Shown here piece after piece: positions 54,557 through 62,709 of a stretch of 64,000 nt of DNA (its first letter is position 1; each line of letters starts with the position of its first letter). The stretch covers positions 1 through 64,000 of the forward strand of contig JAEUKB010000023.1 in the NCBI GenBank assembly GCA_016794365.1, read 5' to 3'. The notes beneath the pieces are model-generated. The model searched no databases and had not been told where the DNA came from. It saw only the letters and a list, made by a program, of their open reading frames with translations. A program made the position numbers and the translations under genes. This DNA is from Myxococcales bacterium (lineage in GTDB: Bacteria > Myxococcota_A > Polyangia > Palsa-1104 > JAEUJZ01).

Positions 54557-55591
54557 CTAAAACCGCAGCTTCTTCACTTCGGAGGCGACGTGTTCATCGG
54601 ATAGGTGGCTGTAGATCTGCGTAATCGAGATCGAGGAGTGTCCAAGGAGTCGCTGAAGCACGAGCAGGCTCCCACCGGACATCAGGAAGTGACTCGCGAA
54701 GGTGTGACGCAGCACATGCCACGGCGCCGATGGGACAGACAGCTTGGCGGTGCGATACAGCCGACGGATATCCAGGCGCTTGGCCATGGCGGTGCCGCGC
54801 GTCGATGGGCACACCAGGTCAACCGAAGGACAGCGCTTCTGCCACGCCACCAGCGCATCACAGAGCTGGTCGGTCAGCGGAATGACGCGCTCGCGGCGGG
54901 ACTTCGTCGGCGCATCTCGATATCCGCTGCGGACCGTCACGGTGCCCCGCACGAGATCAACGCAGCGCCAGCGCAGGCCAAAGATCTCACTGACACGCAA
55001 GCCCGCCAAGACCGCCAGCCGCACCGCCACCGCCACCACCTCGCGATCCGCATCGGCCACCGCCACAAGACGACTGACTTCCTCGCGGTTTAGGTACTCA
55101 ACCCGCTGCTGTGCCGTTGGCGGTCGCATCCCCCACGGGCTGGAATCGACAAGCCCCACAGACGCCGCCCACCGCCACGCCGACTTGAGCGCCACCAAGG
55201 TATTTCGGATCGTGCCTGGGGCATAGCGGCTGCTCAGCGTGCGGACAATCCGCTGCGCGTCCTGTGGACCGATGACCGCGTCCAGATACGGCCAGACCTT
55301 GACCAGCGTGTGCTGCTGCCGCAAGACCCAGGACTCCCGGTCTGCGGTGCGCGGCTGGGACTCCTCTAGCCAGCGATTGACAAGCACCGTGCCACGAATC
55401 AGGGCTGGCCGTTCCGGCACACCGAGCTGCCGCCGAGCCGCCTGCGCTTCCAGCTCAATGAGGATGCGCCTGGCTTCCGCCGCCGTCGCGGCTTTGGTCG
55501 CTTTGGCCTTCCGCTTGCCATCCGCATCGACAAAGCGAATGTACCAGCCGATGAAGCGGCCTCCCTTGGTCTTGCGAATCACCTCTCCCAT
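54557..55591 (-). CDS. Tyrosine recombinase (phage-type integrase)
   Basis: This 344-residue integrase has an N-terminal AP2-like arm-binding domain ('RKTKGGRFIGWYIRFVDADGKRKAKATKA'), a SAM-like core-binding domain and a catalytic domain. The R-H-x-x-R-H-Y set is complete: 'AGLRVSEIFGLRW' (Arg), 'WHVLRHTFAS' (His, Arg), 'LLGHSSISI' (His) and 'IYSHL' (Tyr nucleophile). A lysine of the beta-hairpin is in 'DAPTKSRRERV'. The gene lies next to the right attachment core, pointing inward. It most likely catalysed insertion of this element into the lysozyme-like gene and its excision. No excisionase was recognised. Confidence 0.95.
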   Translation of the reverse strand: MGEVIRKTKGGRFIGWYIRFVDADGKRKAKATKAATAAEARRILIELEAQAARRQLGVPERPALIRGTVLVNRWLEESQPRTADRESWVLRQQHTLVKVWPYLDAVIGPQDAQRIVRTLSSRYAPGTIRNTLVALKSAWRWAASVGLVDSSPWGMRPPTAQQRVEYLNREEVSRLVAVADADREVVAVAVRLAVLAGLRVSEIFGLRWRCVDLVRGTVTVRSGYRDAPTKSRRERVIPLTDQLCDALVAWQKRCPSVDLVCPSTRGTAMAKRLDIRRLYRTAKLSVPSAPWHVLRHTFASHFLMSGGSLLVLQRLLGHSSISITQIYSHLSDEHVASEVKKLRF

Positions 55592-55592
55592 T

Positions 55593-55612
55593 GCGTGTGC
55601 CTCTTGTGTGCC
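55593..55612 (+). repeat. Putative integrase arm-type repeat, right
   Basis: GCGTGTGCCTCTTGTGTGCC lies just upstream of the integrase start and 112 bp from the right core. It matches the left repeat (50433-50452) at 18 of 20 positions. Confidence 0.55.
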
Positions 55613-55724
55613 TGCCGATCGCCAACCAGGCGCGTCTGAGCTGCAAGAGGCCGCGATGTGTGTAGACGCGCACAGCGACGGAAATCATAGTAATTACATC
55701 ATTTTTTTGTGAATCAGACCACTA

Positions 55725-55731
55725 CATCAAG
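55725..55731 (+). repeat. Right attachment core (attR)
   Basis: CATCAAG, identical to the left core, lies in the codons for Ile-Lys of 'YIKNWDKNKARY' in the severed gene half. A TGG follows three bases later, as at the left core. Confidence 0.7.
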
Positions 55732-56325
55732 AACTGGGACAAGAACAAGGCGCGGTATGAAGAGGTGGCGGCGACGGCGAACATTCCGGCCAAGCTGGTG
55801 GCGTCGCTGCACTGGCGGGAATCGACCGGCGACTTTGGAACGTATCTGCACCAGGGTGATCCGCTCGGCAAGAAGGCCGTTCACGAGCCCAACTTTGACC
55901 AGGGCGTTCCGATCTTTAAGGAATGGGAGCCCGCAGCAGAGCATGCGCTCGGCATGAAAGAGCGCACCCGCAAGGCCTACAAGATCGACGAAGACACCAC
56001 CGATGAAGCGGCGCTGGCCAGCTACGCCGAGCGCTACAACGGGCTCGGCTATCACAACTATCACTCGATGGCGAGCCCATACGTGTTCGCGGGCACCGAC
56101 CAGTACAAAAAGGGCAAGTACCGATCCGACGGCGCGGGCGGCTGGGACCCGAACTTCAAGGACTCGCAGCTTGGTGTGCTGTCGATGATGCGCGGAATCG
56201 ACAAGCACGAGACAGAGCTGGCGGAAAAAGCCGCCAAGGAAAAGAAGCTGGTTGCCGAGCCCATCCCCGCCGCCGATCAGCACGACGACAAAGCCGCGCC
56301 GCCCAACCTGCACTTTTCCCAGTAA
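55732..56325 (+). pseudogene. 3' half of the split peptidoglycan-binding/lysozyme-like gene
   Basis: The frame is open from a stop codon at 55663 and has no ribosome site or plausible start before the GTG inside 'EEVAATANIP'. It starts mid-domain with 'NWDKNKARYEEVAATANIPAKLVASLHWRESTGDFGTYLHQGDPLG', a lysozyme-like/goose-type-transglycosylase pattern in which the Glu of 'HWREST' is the likely catalytic residue. Later segments ('ASYAERYNGLGYHNYHSMASPYVFAGTDQY') complete the domain. Fusing it with 49658-50380 rebuilds a normal PG-binding-plus-lysozyme protein. Without its original start and PG-binding half it is probably not expressed, or is made as a fragment. Confidence 0.75.
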
Positions 56326-56472
56326 GCGCACCGACCCGCACGCCAGCGTCCCCCACGGGCGGCTCTCACGCCGCGCACCGCGCATCACCAGCGCAGCGCC
56401 CAGCCGCCGTCCATCTGGGTTCCGAAAGCCTCCACTTCCTGCTATGGGTACTCCCGTCAGGAGTCGCTACAG

Positions 56473-56931
56473 ATGCCGCTATATCGCTGCGAGTGGCCAA
56501 ACGGGGATGTCTCGTTTGTGCTGGCCGACAACATCGAAGACGCCATCGTCAAGCTCGACGAGTGGGGCGAAGCGACCCCCCAGATGATTCGCCGGGTGCA
56601 GCAGTTTCTGATCGACCTTTCGCCCCGGCGCGCGGTCCTGCGCAAGCGGGCGGCACGGCTACGCAGCGGCCTGCCCGACGACCTGGGCGAGCAGACCTGG
56701 AAGCTGGGGGAGCTGGGCGAGTGCATGATCCCCGGCGAGCCCGGCGGACTGCCCAGCGAGGACCTGACCTGGCAGCGCATCCGGTCGTTTGCCGCGCAGC
56801 GCAAGCGGCAGGACACGCAGCAACAGCAGCAGCAGGACGCAGAGCAAGACGGCACCTTGGACAGTCTCACCGCCCGCCGCCTGCGCAAGCTGCAAGAGTC
56901 GCTCGCGTCCCTGCTCGGTCGCAACCCCTAG
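56473..56931 (+). CDS. Hypothetical protein with Gln-rich tail
   Basis: This 152-residue soluble protein begins 'MPLYRCEWPNGDVSFVLADNIEDAIVKLDEWGEA', a beta-beta-alpha pattern. A polar basic middle, a Gln run ('QDTQQQQQQD') and a Leu-rich C-terminal helix follow. No family was recognised. It is 147 bp after the split gene and may originally have belonged to the same transcript. Confidence 0.6.
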   Translation: MPLYRCEWPNGDVSFVLADNIEDAIVKLDEWGEATPQMIRRVQQFLIDLSPRRAVLRKRAARLRSGLPDDLGEQTWKLGELGECMIPGEPGGLPSEDLTWQRIRSFAAQRKRQDTQQQQQQDAEQDGTLDSLTARRLRKLQESLASLLGRNP

Positions 56932-56967
56932 CCGGACACCGCCAGCCACGACGCGCCGTGGGGGTCG

Positions 56968-57666
56968 TTAGGCCGGGCTGGGCGCAGGTGCAGACGGGCT
57001 GGGACTGGGCGCTGCGGGACGGGAGCGCGCCGCGTTGACCCTGCGGTGTCGGCTGTCACGGAAAAAGCCACGGACCCGGCCCTTGTCGCCGGGAAACTGC
57101 ATCATCAGCGCGCCTTCGTTCTGACGCAGCTTCTTGACCAGCTCGACCCGGGCCAGCACTTCCTTGGCAAAGGCCGTCTCGGCGTCCTCGCTCGCCTGCT
57201 CCAGCACCTTACAGGCGGCATCGACTGCTGCGGCCAGGGGCTCCAGCGTCTTGCGATACTTTTTGCCGAGCGCCGGGTGCTGCTCATCCAGTGCGGCGAG
57301 CAGCGTCGCCGTCGTCCGCACCATGTCCTGCGGTCGCGTCTCTAGCAGGCCGCTCAGCTTCTTGGGAAACACCGCGCGGTAGCCAAGCGCTGTACGCTGC
57401 TTGCCGACCGCCAGCAGCACCTCCAGCTCCATCACGCGCAGCGCGGCCAGATGCTGTATCAGCGCCGAGTCAAGCAGCGCTTGTTTTTCTATCCGCGCCT
57501 CATCCCGCTGCTCGGATGCCGACCAGGCCGCCTTGAGCGCAGTCTCACAGCTCTTGATGCCCGCAGCCAGGCTCTGGGTCTGCGGATCAGCGGTGCAAGT
57601 CGCACGGTGATACAGGGCGTCACGAATCAACTCTTGGGAACTATAGCTCTCATCTCGTATGGACAT
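56968..57666 (-). CDS. Hypothetical coiled-coil/alpha-helical protein
   Basis: This 232-residue protein is almost entirely helical ('AALRVMELEVLLAVGKQRTALGY', 'YRKTLEPLAAAVDAACKVLEQASEDAETAFAKEVLARVELVKKLRQNEG') and ends in a Ser/Pro/Ala tail. The ATG before 'SIRDESYSSQELIRD' was chosen as the start. No family was recognised, and no signal peptide was seen. Its convergent neighbour at 56473 is also unknown. Confidence 0.55.
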   Translation of the reverse strand: MSIRDESYSSQELIRDALYHRATCTADPQTQSLAAGIKSCETALKAAWSASEQRDEARIEKQALLDSALIQHLAALRVMELEVLLAVGKQRTALGYRAVFPKKLSGLLETRPQDMVRTTATLLAALDEQHPALGKKYRKTLEPLAAAVDAACKVLEQASEDAETAFAKEVLARVELVKKLRQNEGALMMQFPGDKGRVRGFFRDSRHRRVNAARSRPAAPSPSPSAPAPSPA

Positions 57667-57819
57667 GCCCAGCCAGTTATTCACCGGGCCACCGGACCGC
57701 AAGGTGTTTTTTCAAACTTTCTGCATGGCTCCGTCGCACAGCGGCTGTCATTTCTGCTTGTGTGGCCAAACAGTGCGCCCCCTTGATTTATTCCGCTCCA
57801 AGCGCTTAGCCGGTCGCAT

Positions 57820-58177
57820 TTGTAGTCGTCCTTACTTCTGCATCTGCAGAACCGATCCGGATCGCGATCCCGCACGCTTCCGCGTTTGTAGAACCGCCCC
57901 CAACCACGACCGGGCGCTCTTCCGCATTTGCAGAACCGCCCCCAACCACGACCGGGCGCTCTTCCGCGTTTGCAGAACCGCCCCCAACCACGACCGGGCG
58001 CTCTTCCGCGTTTGTAGAACCGCCCCCAACCACGACCGGGCGCTCTTCCGCGTTTGCAGAACCGCCCCGGGTCGTGCTTCCGCACGTTTCCGCGTTTGCA
58101 GAACCGCTTGAAGTCGTATCCCCGCACGTTTCCGCGCTTGCAGAACCGCTGGAAGTCGCGACCCCGCAGGCTTCCGC
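57820..58177. repeat. 42-bp minisatellite array 2 (8 units)
   Basis: This has the same leader, core and strict 42-bp spacing as array 1. The GCAGAAC/GTAGAAC cores start at 57846, 57888, 57930, 57972, 58014, 58056, 58098 and 58140. The inter-core sequence of the four central units reads CCCCCAACCACGACCGGGCG, compared with CCCCCAGGTACGACCGGGCG in array 1. The outermost units again diverge. The array sits between an unknown gene and the esterase gene. No gene can be supported between 57667 and 58287. Confidence 0.9.
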
Positions 58178-58287
58178 GCACTGGCAACGTGGGGCCGTCA
58201 GCACCCGGTCCGCTTGGGACACGCTCGCGAGCGCTGGCTGCGATTGGGGGACAGGCTGCCGGGGGCGTGAGGCAGCCAAGTGGCGCG

Positions 58288-59169
58288 CTAGCTGCGCCTC
58301 GACAGCTCGACTTCTAGCTGGGCAGCCAGGTAGCCCGCGCTGGGGTCGGGCTGACCGCGCTTGTGACGCAGAAACCAGTCAAAGAGCTGCGGCAGGTTGT
58401 AGGTCGGTTCCTCTGCGGCATGTCCCACGCCGGGCCAGATCGTAAGCTGGGTCAGGCCGGGCTCGATCCGATCCCCGTCGGCGCGCAGGGCATCGGCAAT
58501 CTCGACCGAGATCTTCTTGGGAACCAGCGGATCACTTGCGCCATGGAAGATCCACACCGGCGTCTTGCCGAGCCGCTTGGCCAGCTGCGCGTAGACATCG
58601 CCGCGCAGGTCAAACAGGCTCTCACCCTGGGGAATCCGCACGAGCGGCGGCGGCTTGACGCCCCCACAGATCGGGGCCAGCGCGGCAAACTGGCCGGGAT
58701 GACGCGCCGCCAGCAGGTACGTCCCGTAGCCACCCATCGAGTTGCCGGTGACATAGACCCGCTCGGGATCGCCGCCGAAGTCGTGAATCGCCACCGCCAG
58801 CGCCTGCATGGCCCGCTCTGCCATCTGGGGCGAGCCCCAAAAGCCGCCGCTCTTGCACTGCGGAAACACCGCCAGAAACGGGAAGTAGCCGAGCGCCGAC
58901 TGCACCACCGGGCCCAGTCCCACTTGAGTCGGCAAGATGCCATCGTCGCCGCGCTCGCCGCCGCCGTGTAGGTACAGGATGACCGGCAGCTTGTCTGCAT
59001 GGGCGACATGCCGGGGCCGGTAGACGTAGAAGCGGTGGGGACCGTCGGGCGTCTGCACCGACCGAGCCACAAAGCCATGGGCTTCCCCCGGCAGAAAGCG
59101 ACCCGAACCCGCGCAGCCTGGCACAAGCGGCGCAAGCCCAAGCAGCGTAAGAAAGTGACGACGATTCAT
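58288..59169 (-). CDS. Lipoprotein alpha/beta-hydrolase (PHB depolymerase/phospholipase-esterase-like)
   Basis: This 293-residue protein has a signal that starts 'MNRRHFLTLLGLAPLVPGCAG', with the lipobox 'VPGC' near residue 19; the RR pair may allow Tat export. The body is a serine hydrolase: 'ILYLHGGGERGDDG' (oxyanion region), nucleophile elbow 'GNSMGGYGTYL' (catalytic Ser near 145), 'IFHGASDPLVPK' (Asp) and 'WPGVGHAAEEP' (His). This is the layout of esterase/phospholipase-carboxylesterase-type proteins annotated as poly(3-hydroxybutyrate) depolymerase-like. It acts at the cell envelope. The substrate is unknown. Confidence 0.85.
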   Translation of the reverse strand: MNRRHFLTLLGLAPLVPGCAGSGRFLPGEAHGFVARSVQTPDGPHRFYVYRPRHVAHADKLPVILYLHGGGERGDDGILPTQVGLGPVVQSALGYFPFLAVFPQCKSGGFWGSPQMAERAMQALAVAIHDFGGDPERVYVTGNSMGGYGTYLLAARHPGQFAALAPICGGVKPPPLVRIPQGESLFDLRGDVYAQLAKRLGKTPVWIFHGASDPLVPKKISVEIADALRADGDRIEPGLTQLTIWPGVGHAAEEPTYNLPQLFDWFLRHKRGQPDPSAGYLAAQLEVELSRRS

Positions 59170-59196
59170 CGCAGACCTCTGTTGGTTTCAGTCCTT

Positions 59197-59220
59197 CGAT
59201 GCCGCAGCCAGGGTCCGCAA
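59197..59220. repeat. Fragment of the 124-bp element
   Basis: Twenty-four bases here are identical to 59325-59348, the right interior of copy 2. Such a fragment next to a full copy indicates an earlier insertion or a local slippage event. Confidence 0.7.
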
Positions 59221-59244
59221 CGGGCTGGTTGGCTAGAAGGCATA

Positions 59245-59367
59245 GAACACCTCACAAAACCGTCATGAGGAACCCTGGCTGCAAAGAGGAGGACCGGAGC
59301 GTACGCACAGTACGTGAGGACCGACGATGCCGCAGCCAGGGTCCGCAATAGGTTTTGTGAGGTGTGT
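59245..59367. repeat. 124-bp nested inverted-repeat element, copy 2 (123 bp)
   Basis: This differs from copy 1 (141-264) at only a few positions and has one base less. Outer arms are at 59245-59261 and 59351-59367, and the second arm pair ACCCTGGCTGC/GCAGCCAGGGT is perfect here. As in copy 1, the last base overlaps the stop codon of the neighbouring minus-strand gene (VWA protein). Confidence 0.85.
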
Positions 59368-61778
59368 TAGGCGTAGCCCCAGCGGCGGCGGAGCATCCAG
59401 TTGAGGCCGAAGCAGCCGACTGCGATGAGCAGGACCAGGGGGCTGTTCCACAGGGGCAGGTCGCGGTGGTCGCGGACGTGCTCGACGTGGGGCGGATGGA
59501 AGTGAAGGCCGGACAGGGACTCGCCGGGCTTTTTGTGTTCGCCCTGGGTGGTCTCGCTCAGGAGCCGCAGCAGGCGGTCGTCGGCTTCGGGGGCTTCTAG
59601 CTCGCGACCGATGCCGCGCACCAGGAAGACATCGCTGTCATCGGTGGGGCGGCCTGCGATGACGGCGCGGGCCACGACGCGATAGCCGCCTTCGGGAAGC
59701 TGGGGCCACTCGACGCTGGCGACGCCGTCTTCATCGGTGCGGATGGTCCGCGACAGGGCGCTGTCTAGCAGCGGCTCGGACGTGGCGCCGGACTCGGTTC
59801 CGGCGATGCGAGACAGAGACAGCGAGACTTCGACGCGACCGACCGGCTGATAGTCTGGACCCAGGGCGCGCACCTCGACCCGGACCGGCTGTCCGCGCCG
59901 CAGCTCGCTCTCGGCGGCTTCCACCCGCAACAGGCGCAGGGACGGATCGCGGATGAGCCAGCGAATCGCCTGATCGAAGAAGCGCTGATAGGTGGTGCCC
60001 CGGCCATCGCCCTCGCCGCCCTTGGTGTGTTTCGGCGCGGCGGCGGGGGTAAACGCCCACTTCCAGGTCGAGTCGGCTTGCAGCGCCAGGGATCGACCCT
60101 TGCCCAGCTCGGCAACGCTCAAGACCGGCATCGGGTTGCCATCCTGATCTTTGAGTCGCGGATGGGTCAAAAGGACGGTGGCCTGCTGTCGCGCCTTCTG
60201 CACCAGGTTGAGCCCATCGAGCGGCGGCACATCGGCCCAGCGCTGGGCGTTTTCCCGCACATCAAGGTGCAGCGCGGTCACAACATGGTTGCGGCCAGCG
60301 GGGGTGAGCTTGGGCACAAAGGCTTCGCCATCGATGAGGCGCGAGCCACTGCCGCCGGACAGCTCATCGGGACTTAAGACGACCGGCAGGATCTGCGACA
60401 GCTCGGATCCGTAGTAGCCGCCCGAGCTAAACGACAAGTCGCCGCCGATCATGGCGACCGAGCCACCGCCTTCGATAAACGGAACGATGGCGGGCTGCAA
60501 AAACTGCGAGCAGTAGGCGCTGTAGTTGAAGTTTTGCAAGATCAGCAGATCGAAGCTGCGGAGCTGCTCTTGGAATAGTTCCTGACAGGGAAACGGGATG
60601 AGCGAGGTCTCTTCGGACGGCGCAAACTCGATGTCGCTGGGAGAGCGCAGGATGAAGAAGGCGACGAGGTCGATGTTGGGATCGCTCTTTAAGGCGGCGC
60701 GCAGAAAGCGAGCATCCCAGCTCGGGCGACCGGCGACGTGAACGATGCGGATCTTTTCGCGCACGACCTTGAGAACGAAGGCACGGCGGTTGTTTTCGCT
60801 GATCGCTTCGCCGGGCTGGACGGGAACGCTGATGTCGTACAGGAACTTGCCGACGCGATCGGGGGTAAAGGGAAAGACGACGCGGTATTCGCGCTGGTCG
60901 GGCTGGATTTCAATGTCCACGGTCAAGACCGGGGCCCCGTCGCGGCGCAGGGTGACGGGCAGGTGGCGACCGACCCAGCCTGCGGCCTTGGCACCAAAGA
61001 CCTGAAGGCGGGCTTCGACTTCGACGGCGGTGCGGGCAAAGGCGAACTGGTCGGCGAGCACGCGGGTGAGCGCAATGTCACGCAGGCCGGGCTTGCCGAC
61101 GGCTACGGTGTGGACCGGGGCGTCGAGTGCGCGCAGAAACTCTTGGGTGTCGGCGTCGAGTGCGAGCTGGCCGGGGGTGGGCTCGCTGGTGGCGGCGCTG
61201 AGGCGTCCGTTGTCGAGTCCATCGGAGAGCAGCAAGACGCCAGCCAGGTCGCGGCCTTCGTAGCGCTGGCGGACGGCGGACAGGGCCTCGCGGATGCGGG
61301 TCGAGTCGGCGTGCAGCGATGCCACATCGGGATGGGTGACGCTGTCCCAGGTGGAAGACTGGAGCCGGTCGCCGAAGGTGTAGAACTCGACCTTGTGGTC
61401 GCTGCGCCAGGTCTGAAGGGTCGAAGACTCGGCACGCAGCAGGGCAGCGGCTCGGCCCGCGCGGGTTTCGCCCCCGCCTTCTTCGGCCAGGCGCATGGAC
61501 TCTGACGCATCGACGATGACCGCGATGTGGTTGGGCATGCGGCTGACGTTGCGCAGGCGGATGGTCGGCTGAAAAAACAGCAGCAGCGTGGCCAAGATGC
61601 CAACGAAGCGCAGCGACAGAAGCAGGCGACGGCGGCGGGGCTGCTCGCCACGCAGGGCCCGGAAGGCCAGCAGCAGGACGATCAGGACCACAAGCAGCGC
61701 CACCGCCCGGCCCGACAGGCTGCGCGGTGCCAGAAGCACCAGCTTCCACTCGTTCCAGTCCCCGCCAAAGAGCCTCAT
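59367..61778 (-). CDS. VWA/glutamine-amidotransferase-like membrane protein
   Basis: This 803-residue protein has two N-terminal transmembrane helices ('AVALLVVLIVLLLAFRAL', 'FVGILATLLLFF') and a von Willebrand A domain with an intact metal-binding site ('VIVDASESM', DxSxS). A flavodoxin/GATase1-like segment ('VAFFILRSPSDIEF', 'LLILQNFNYSAYCSQFLQPAIVPFIEGGGSVAMIGGDLSF') and Ig-like repeats follow, then a last transmembrane helix at the C-terminus ('LVLLIAVGCFGLNWMLRRRW'). This family accompanies MoxR/BatA-like and DUF4159 genes. The start ATG overlaps the DUF4159 stop codon by 4 bp (ATGA), so the two are translated together. It is probably a scaffold or sensor in an envelope assembly. Confidence 0.75.
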   Translation of the reverse strand: MRLFGGDWNEWKLVLLAPRSLSGRAVALLVVLIVLLLAFRALRGEQPRRRRLLLSLRFVGILATLLLFFQPTIRLRNVSRMPNHIAVIVDASESMRLAEEGGGETRAGRAAALLRAESSTLQTWRSDHKVEFYTFGDRLQSSTWDSVTHPDVASLHADSTRIREALSAVRQRYEGRDLAGVLLLSDGLDNGRLSAATSEPTPGQLALDADTQEFLRALDAPVHTVAVGKPGLRDIALTRVLADQFAFARTAVEVEARLQVFGAKAAGWVGRHLPVTLRRDGAPVLTVDIEIQPDQREYRVVFPFTPDRVGKFLYDISVPVQPGEAISENNRRAFVLKVVREKIRIVHVAGRPSWDARFLRAALKSDPNIDLVAFFILRSPSDIEFAPSEETSLIPFPCQELFQEQLRSFDLLILQNFNYSAYCSQFLQPAIVPFIEGGGSVAMIGGDLSFSSGGYYGSELSQILPVVLSPDELSGGSGSRLIDGEAFVPKLTPAGRNHVVTALHLDVRENAQRWADVPPLDGLNLVQKARQQATVLLTHPRLKDQDGNPMPVLSVAELGKGRSLALQADSTWKWAFTPAAAPKHTKGGEGDGRGTTYQRFFDQAIRWLIRDPSLRLLRVEAAESELRRGQPVRVEVRALGPDYQPVGRVEVSLSLSRIAGTESGATSEPLLDSALSRTIRTDEDGVASVEWPQLPEGGYRVVARAVIAGRPTDDSDVFLVRGIGRELEAPEADDRLLRLLSETTQGEHKKPGESLSGLHFHPPHVEHVRDHRDLPLWNSPLVLLIAVGCFGLNWMLRRRWGYA

Positions 61779-62707
61779 GGTGCGGAAGTCCCTTGAGGGC
61801 TGGGGGACGGTCCCAGGTTGATGCTGGGAAGCTGCGGCTGCCAGGCGCGACGGCGCATGATGAAGGGAACGTGGACCTGATCGGCCTTGTAGTCGAGACA
61901 GAGCGCGTACATCGCCAGGTTGACGCCAAGGCGCAGGGACTGCTCGCGCTGGACTTCGCCGCCGGGGACCACGTCGTAGAGCCACTGACCGAAGCGATCG
62001 CGGGCCCAGGCCCCGCCCAGGTCGTTTTGGCTGTAGACGATGGCGGTCCGTCCACGGAGCTGGACAGCTTCTACGTAGGGCAGCGCAATGACGCGACCGA
62101 CGGGGACGCGCAACAGGTAAAACGAGCGAAACAGGACGTGCTCTTCGGGCAGACGGGCGAGCGGCGCTTGGGGAAACAGCTTGGCCAGCATGGCGCGCAC
62201 CGACTGATCAAAGGCACCTCCGGCGCGGCCTTCGGCGCTGTCGATGATGAGCAGTCCGCCGAGCTGGATGTGTCTGCGCAGGTTGCTTAGCTCGTCTTCG
62301 CTGGGCAGCGGAAAGGCGCGATCGCCCGCCAGGTAGAGCAGCGGGTGGCGATGCAGCGCGGTGGCGTCGCCCAGGTGAACGGTGGCCACTTCGGGGCTGA
62401 CCTCGATCGAGGTGCGCTTTTCCAGTTCCCACAACAGCCGGGACAGCGCTTCGGGACGGGGCACAGCCTGCGCGGGTGCCACGCCACTGAGGACGACCTG
62501 GGCCAGCTCCAGCCGATCCTGACCGCCAAAGCCGTGCGACAAGGCCGGGGTCCACAGCCCACAGAGCCCACAGAGCCACAGCGCGACCCAAAAACAGGCC
62601 GGGGGACAAAGCCAACGTCGAGCCGAGTGGGCCGACCAAGAAGGAGTAGTTAGGTACACGCGCAGAGAAGTAGTTATATCGAATTTTTGTGCAGCTTGGG
62701 GGCGCAC
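61775..62707 (-). CDS. DUF4159-like exported protein
   Basis: About 310 residues with an N-terminal hydrophobic segment ('CFWVALWLCGLCGLW'), then 'RHPLLYLAGDRAFPLPSEDELSNLRRHIQLGGLLIIDSAEG' and 'ALPYVEAVQLRGRTAIVYSQNDLGGAW', which resemble the DUF4159 (GATase-like) family found beside VWA and MoxR genes. The start is a GTG two bases after the MCE gene stop (a GTG at 62659 is an alternative). It is the middle gene of a three-gene operon. Its biochemical role is unknown. Confidence 0.72.
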   Translation of the reverse strand: MRPQAAQKFDITTSLRVYLTTPSWSAHSARRWLCPPACFWVALWLCGLCGLWTPALSHGFGGQDRLELAQVVLSGVAPAQAVPRPEALSRLLWELEKRTSIEVSPEVATVHLGDATALHRHPLLYLAGDRAFPLPSEDELSNLRRHIQLGGLLIIDSAEGRAGGAFDQSVRAMLAKLFPQAPLARLPEEHVLFRSFYLLRVPVGRVIALPYVEAVQLRGRTAIVYSQNDLGGAWARDRFGQWLYDVVPGGEVQREQSLRLGVNLAMYALCLDYKADQVHVPFIMRRRAWQPQLPSINLGPSPSPQGTSAP

Positions 62708-62709
62708 AG

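Larger units (their letters stand above)
50374..55731. mobile_element. 5.35-kb integrative element carrying a Fic-nucleosidase and toxin/immunity genes
   Basis: The boundaries were set from the 7-bp direct repeat and from the reading frame that is restored when the segment is removed. Contents in order: a hairpin, an antitoxin-like gene, a Fic-nucleosidase fusion, a frameshifted zinc-ribbon gene, a toxin-tail and immunity pair, and a tyrosine integrase whose start is about 135 bp from the right core. Direct repeats GCGTGTGCCTTCTGTGTGCC (50433-50452) and GCGTGTGCCTCTTGTGTGCC (55593-55612) sit inside both ends and contain two GTGTGCC units each, as expected of integrase arm sites. The Fic gene is distinctly less GC-rich than the chromosome. 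No replication, conjugation or phage structural gene is present, so this is a small satellite or cassette, dependent on others to move between cells. Confidence 0.78.

Noticed and set aside
50374..55731. Interpretation of the element as a prophage
   Set aside because: There is an integrase and no structural, packaging, replication or lysis gene in 5.35 kb. A satellite or cassette is the better description.
57820..58177. Long open frames on both strands through the second 42-bp array
   Set aside because: The unit length is a multiple of three and lacks stop codons in several frames, so every frame stays open. Translations are low-complexity repeats without starts or ribosome sites.
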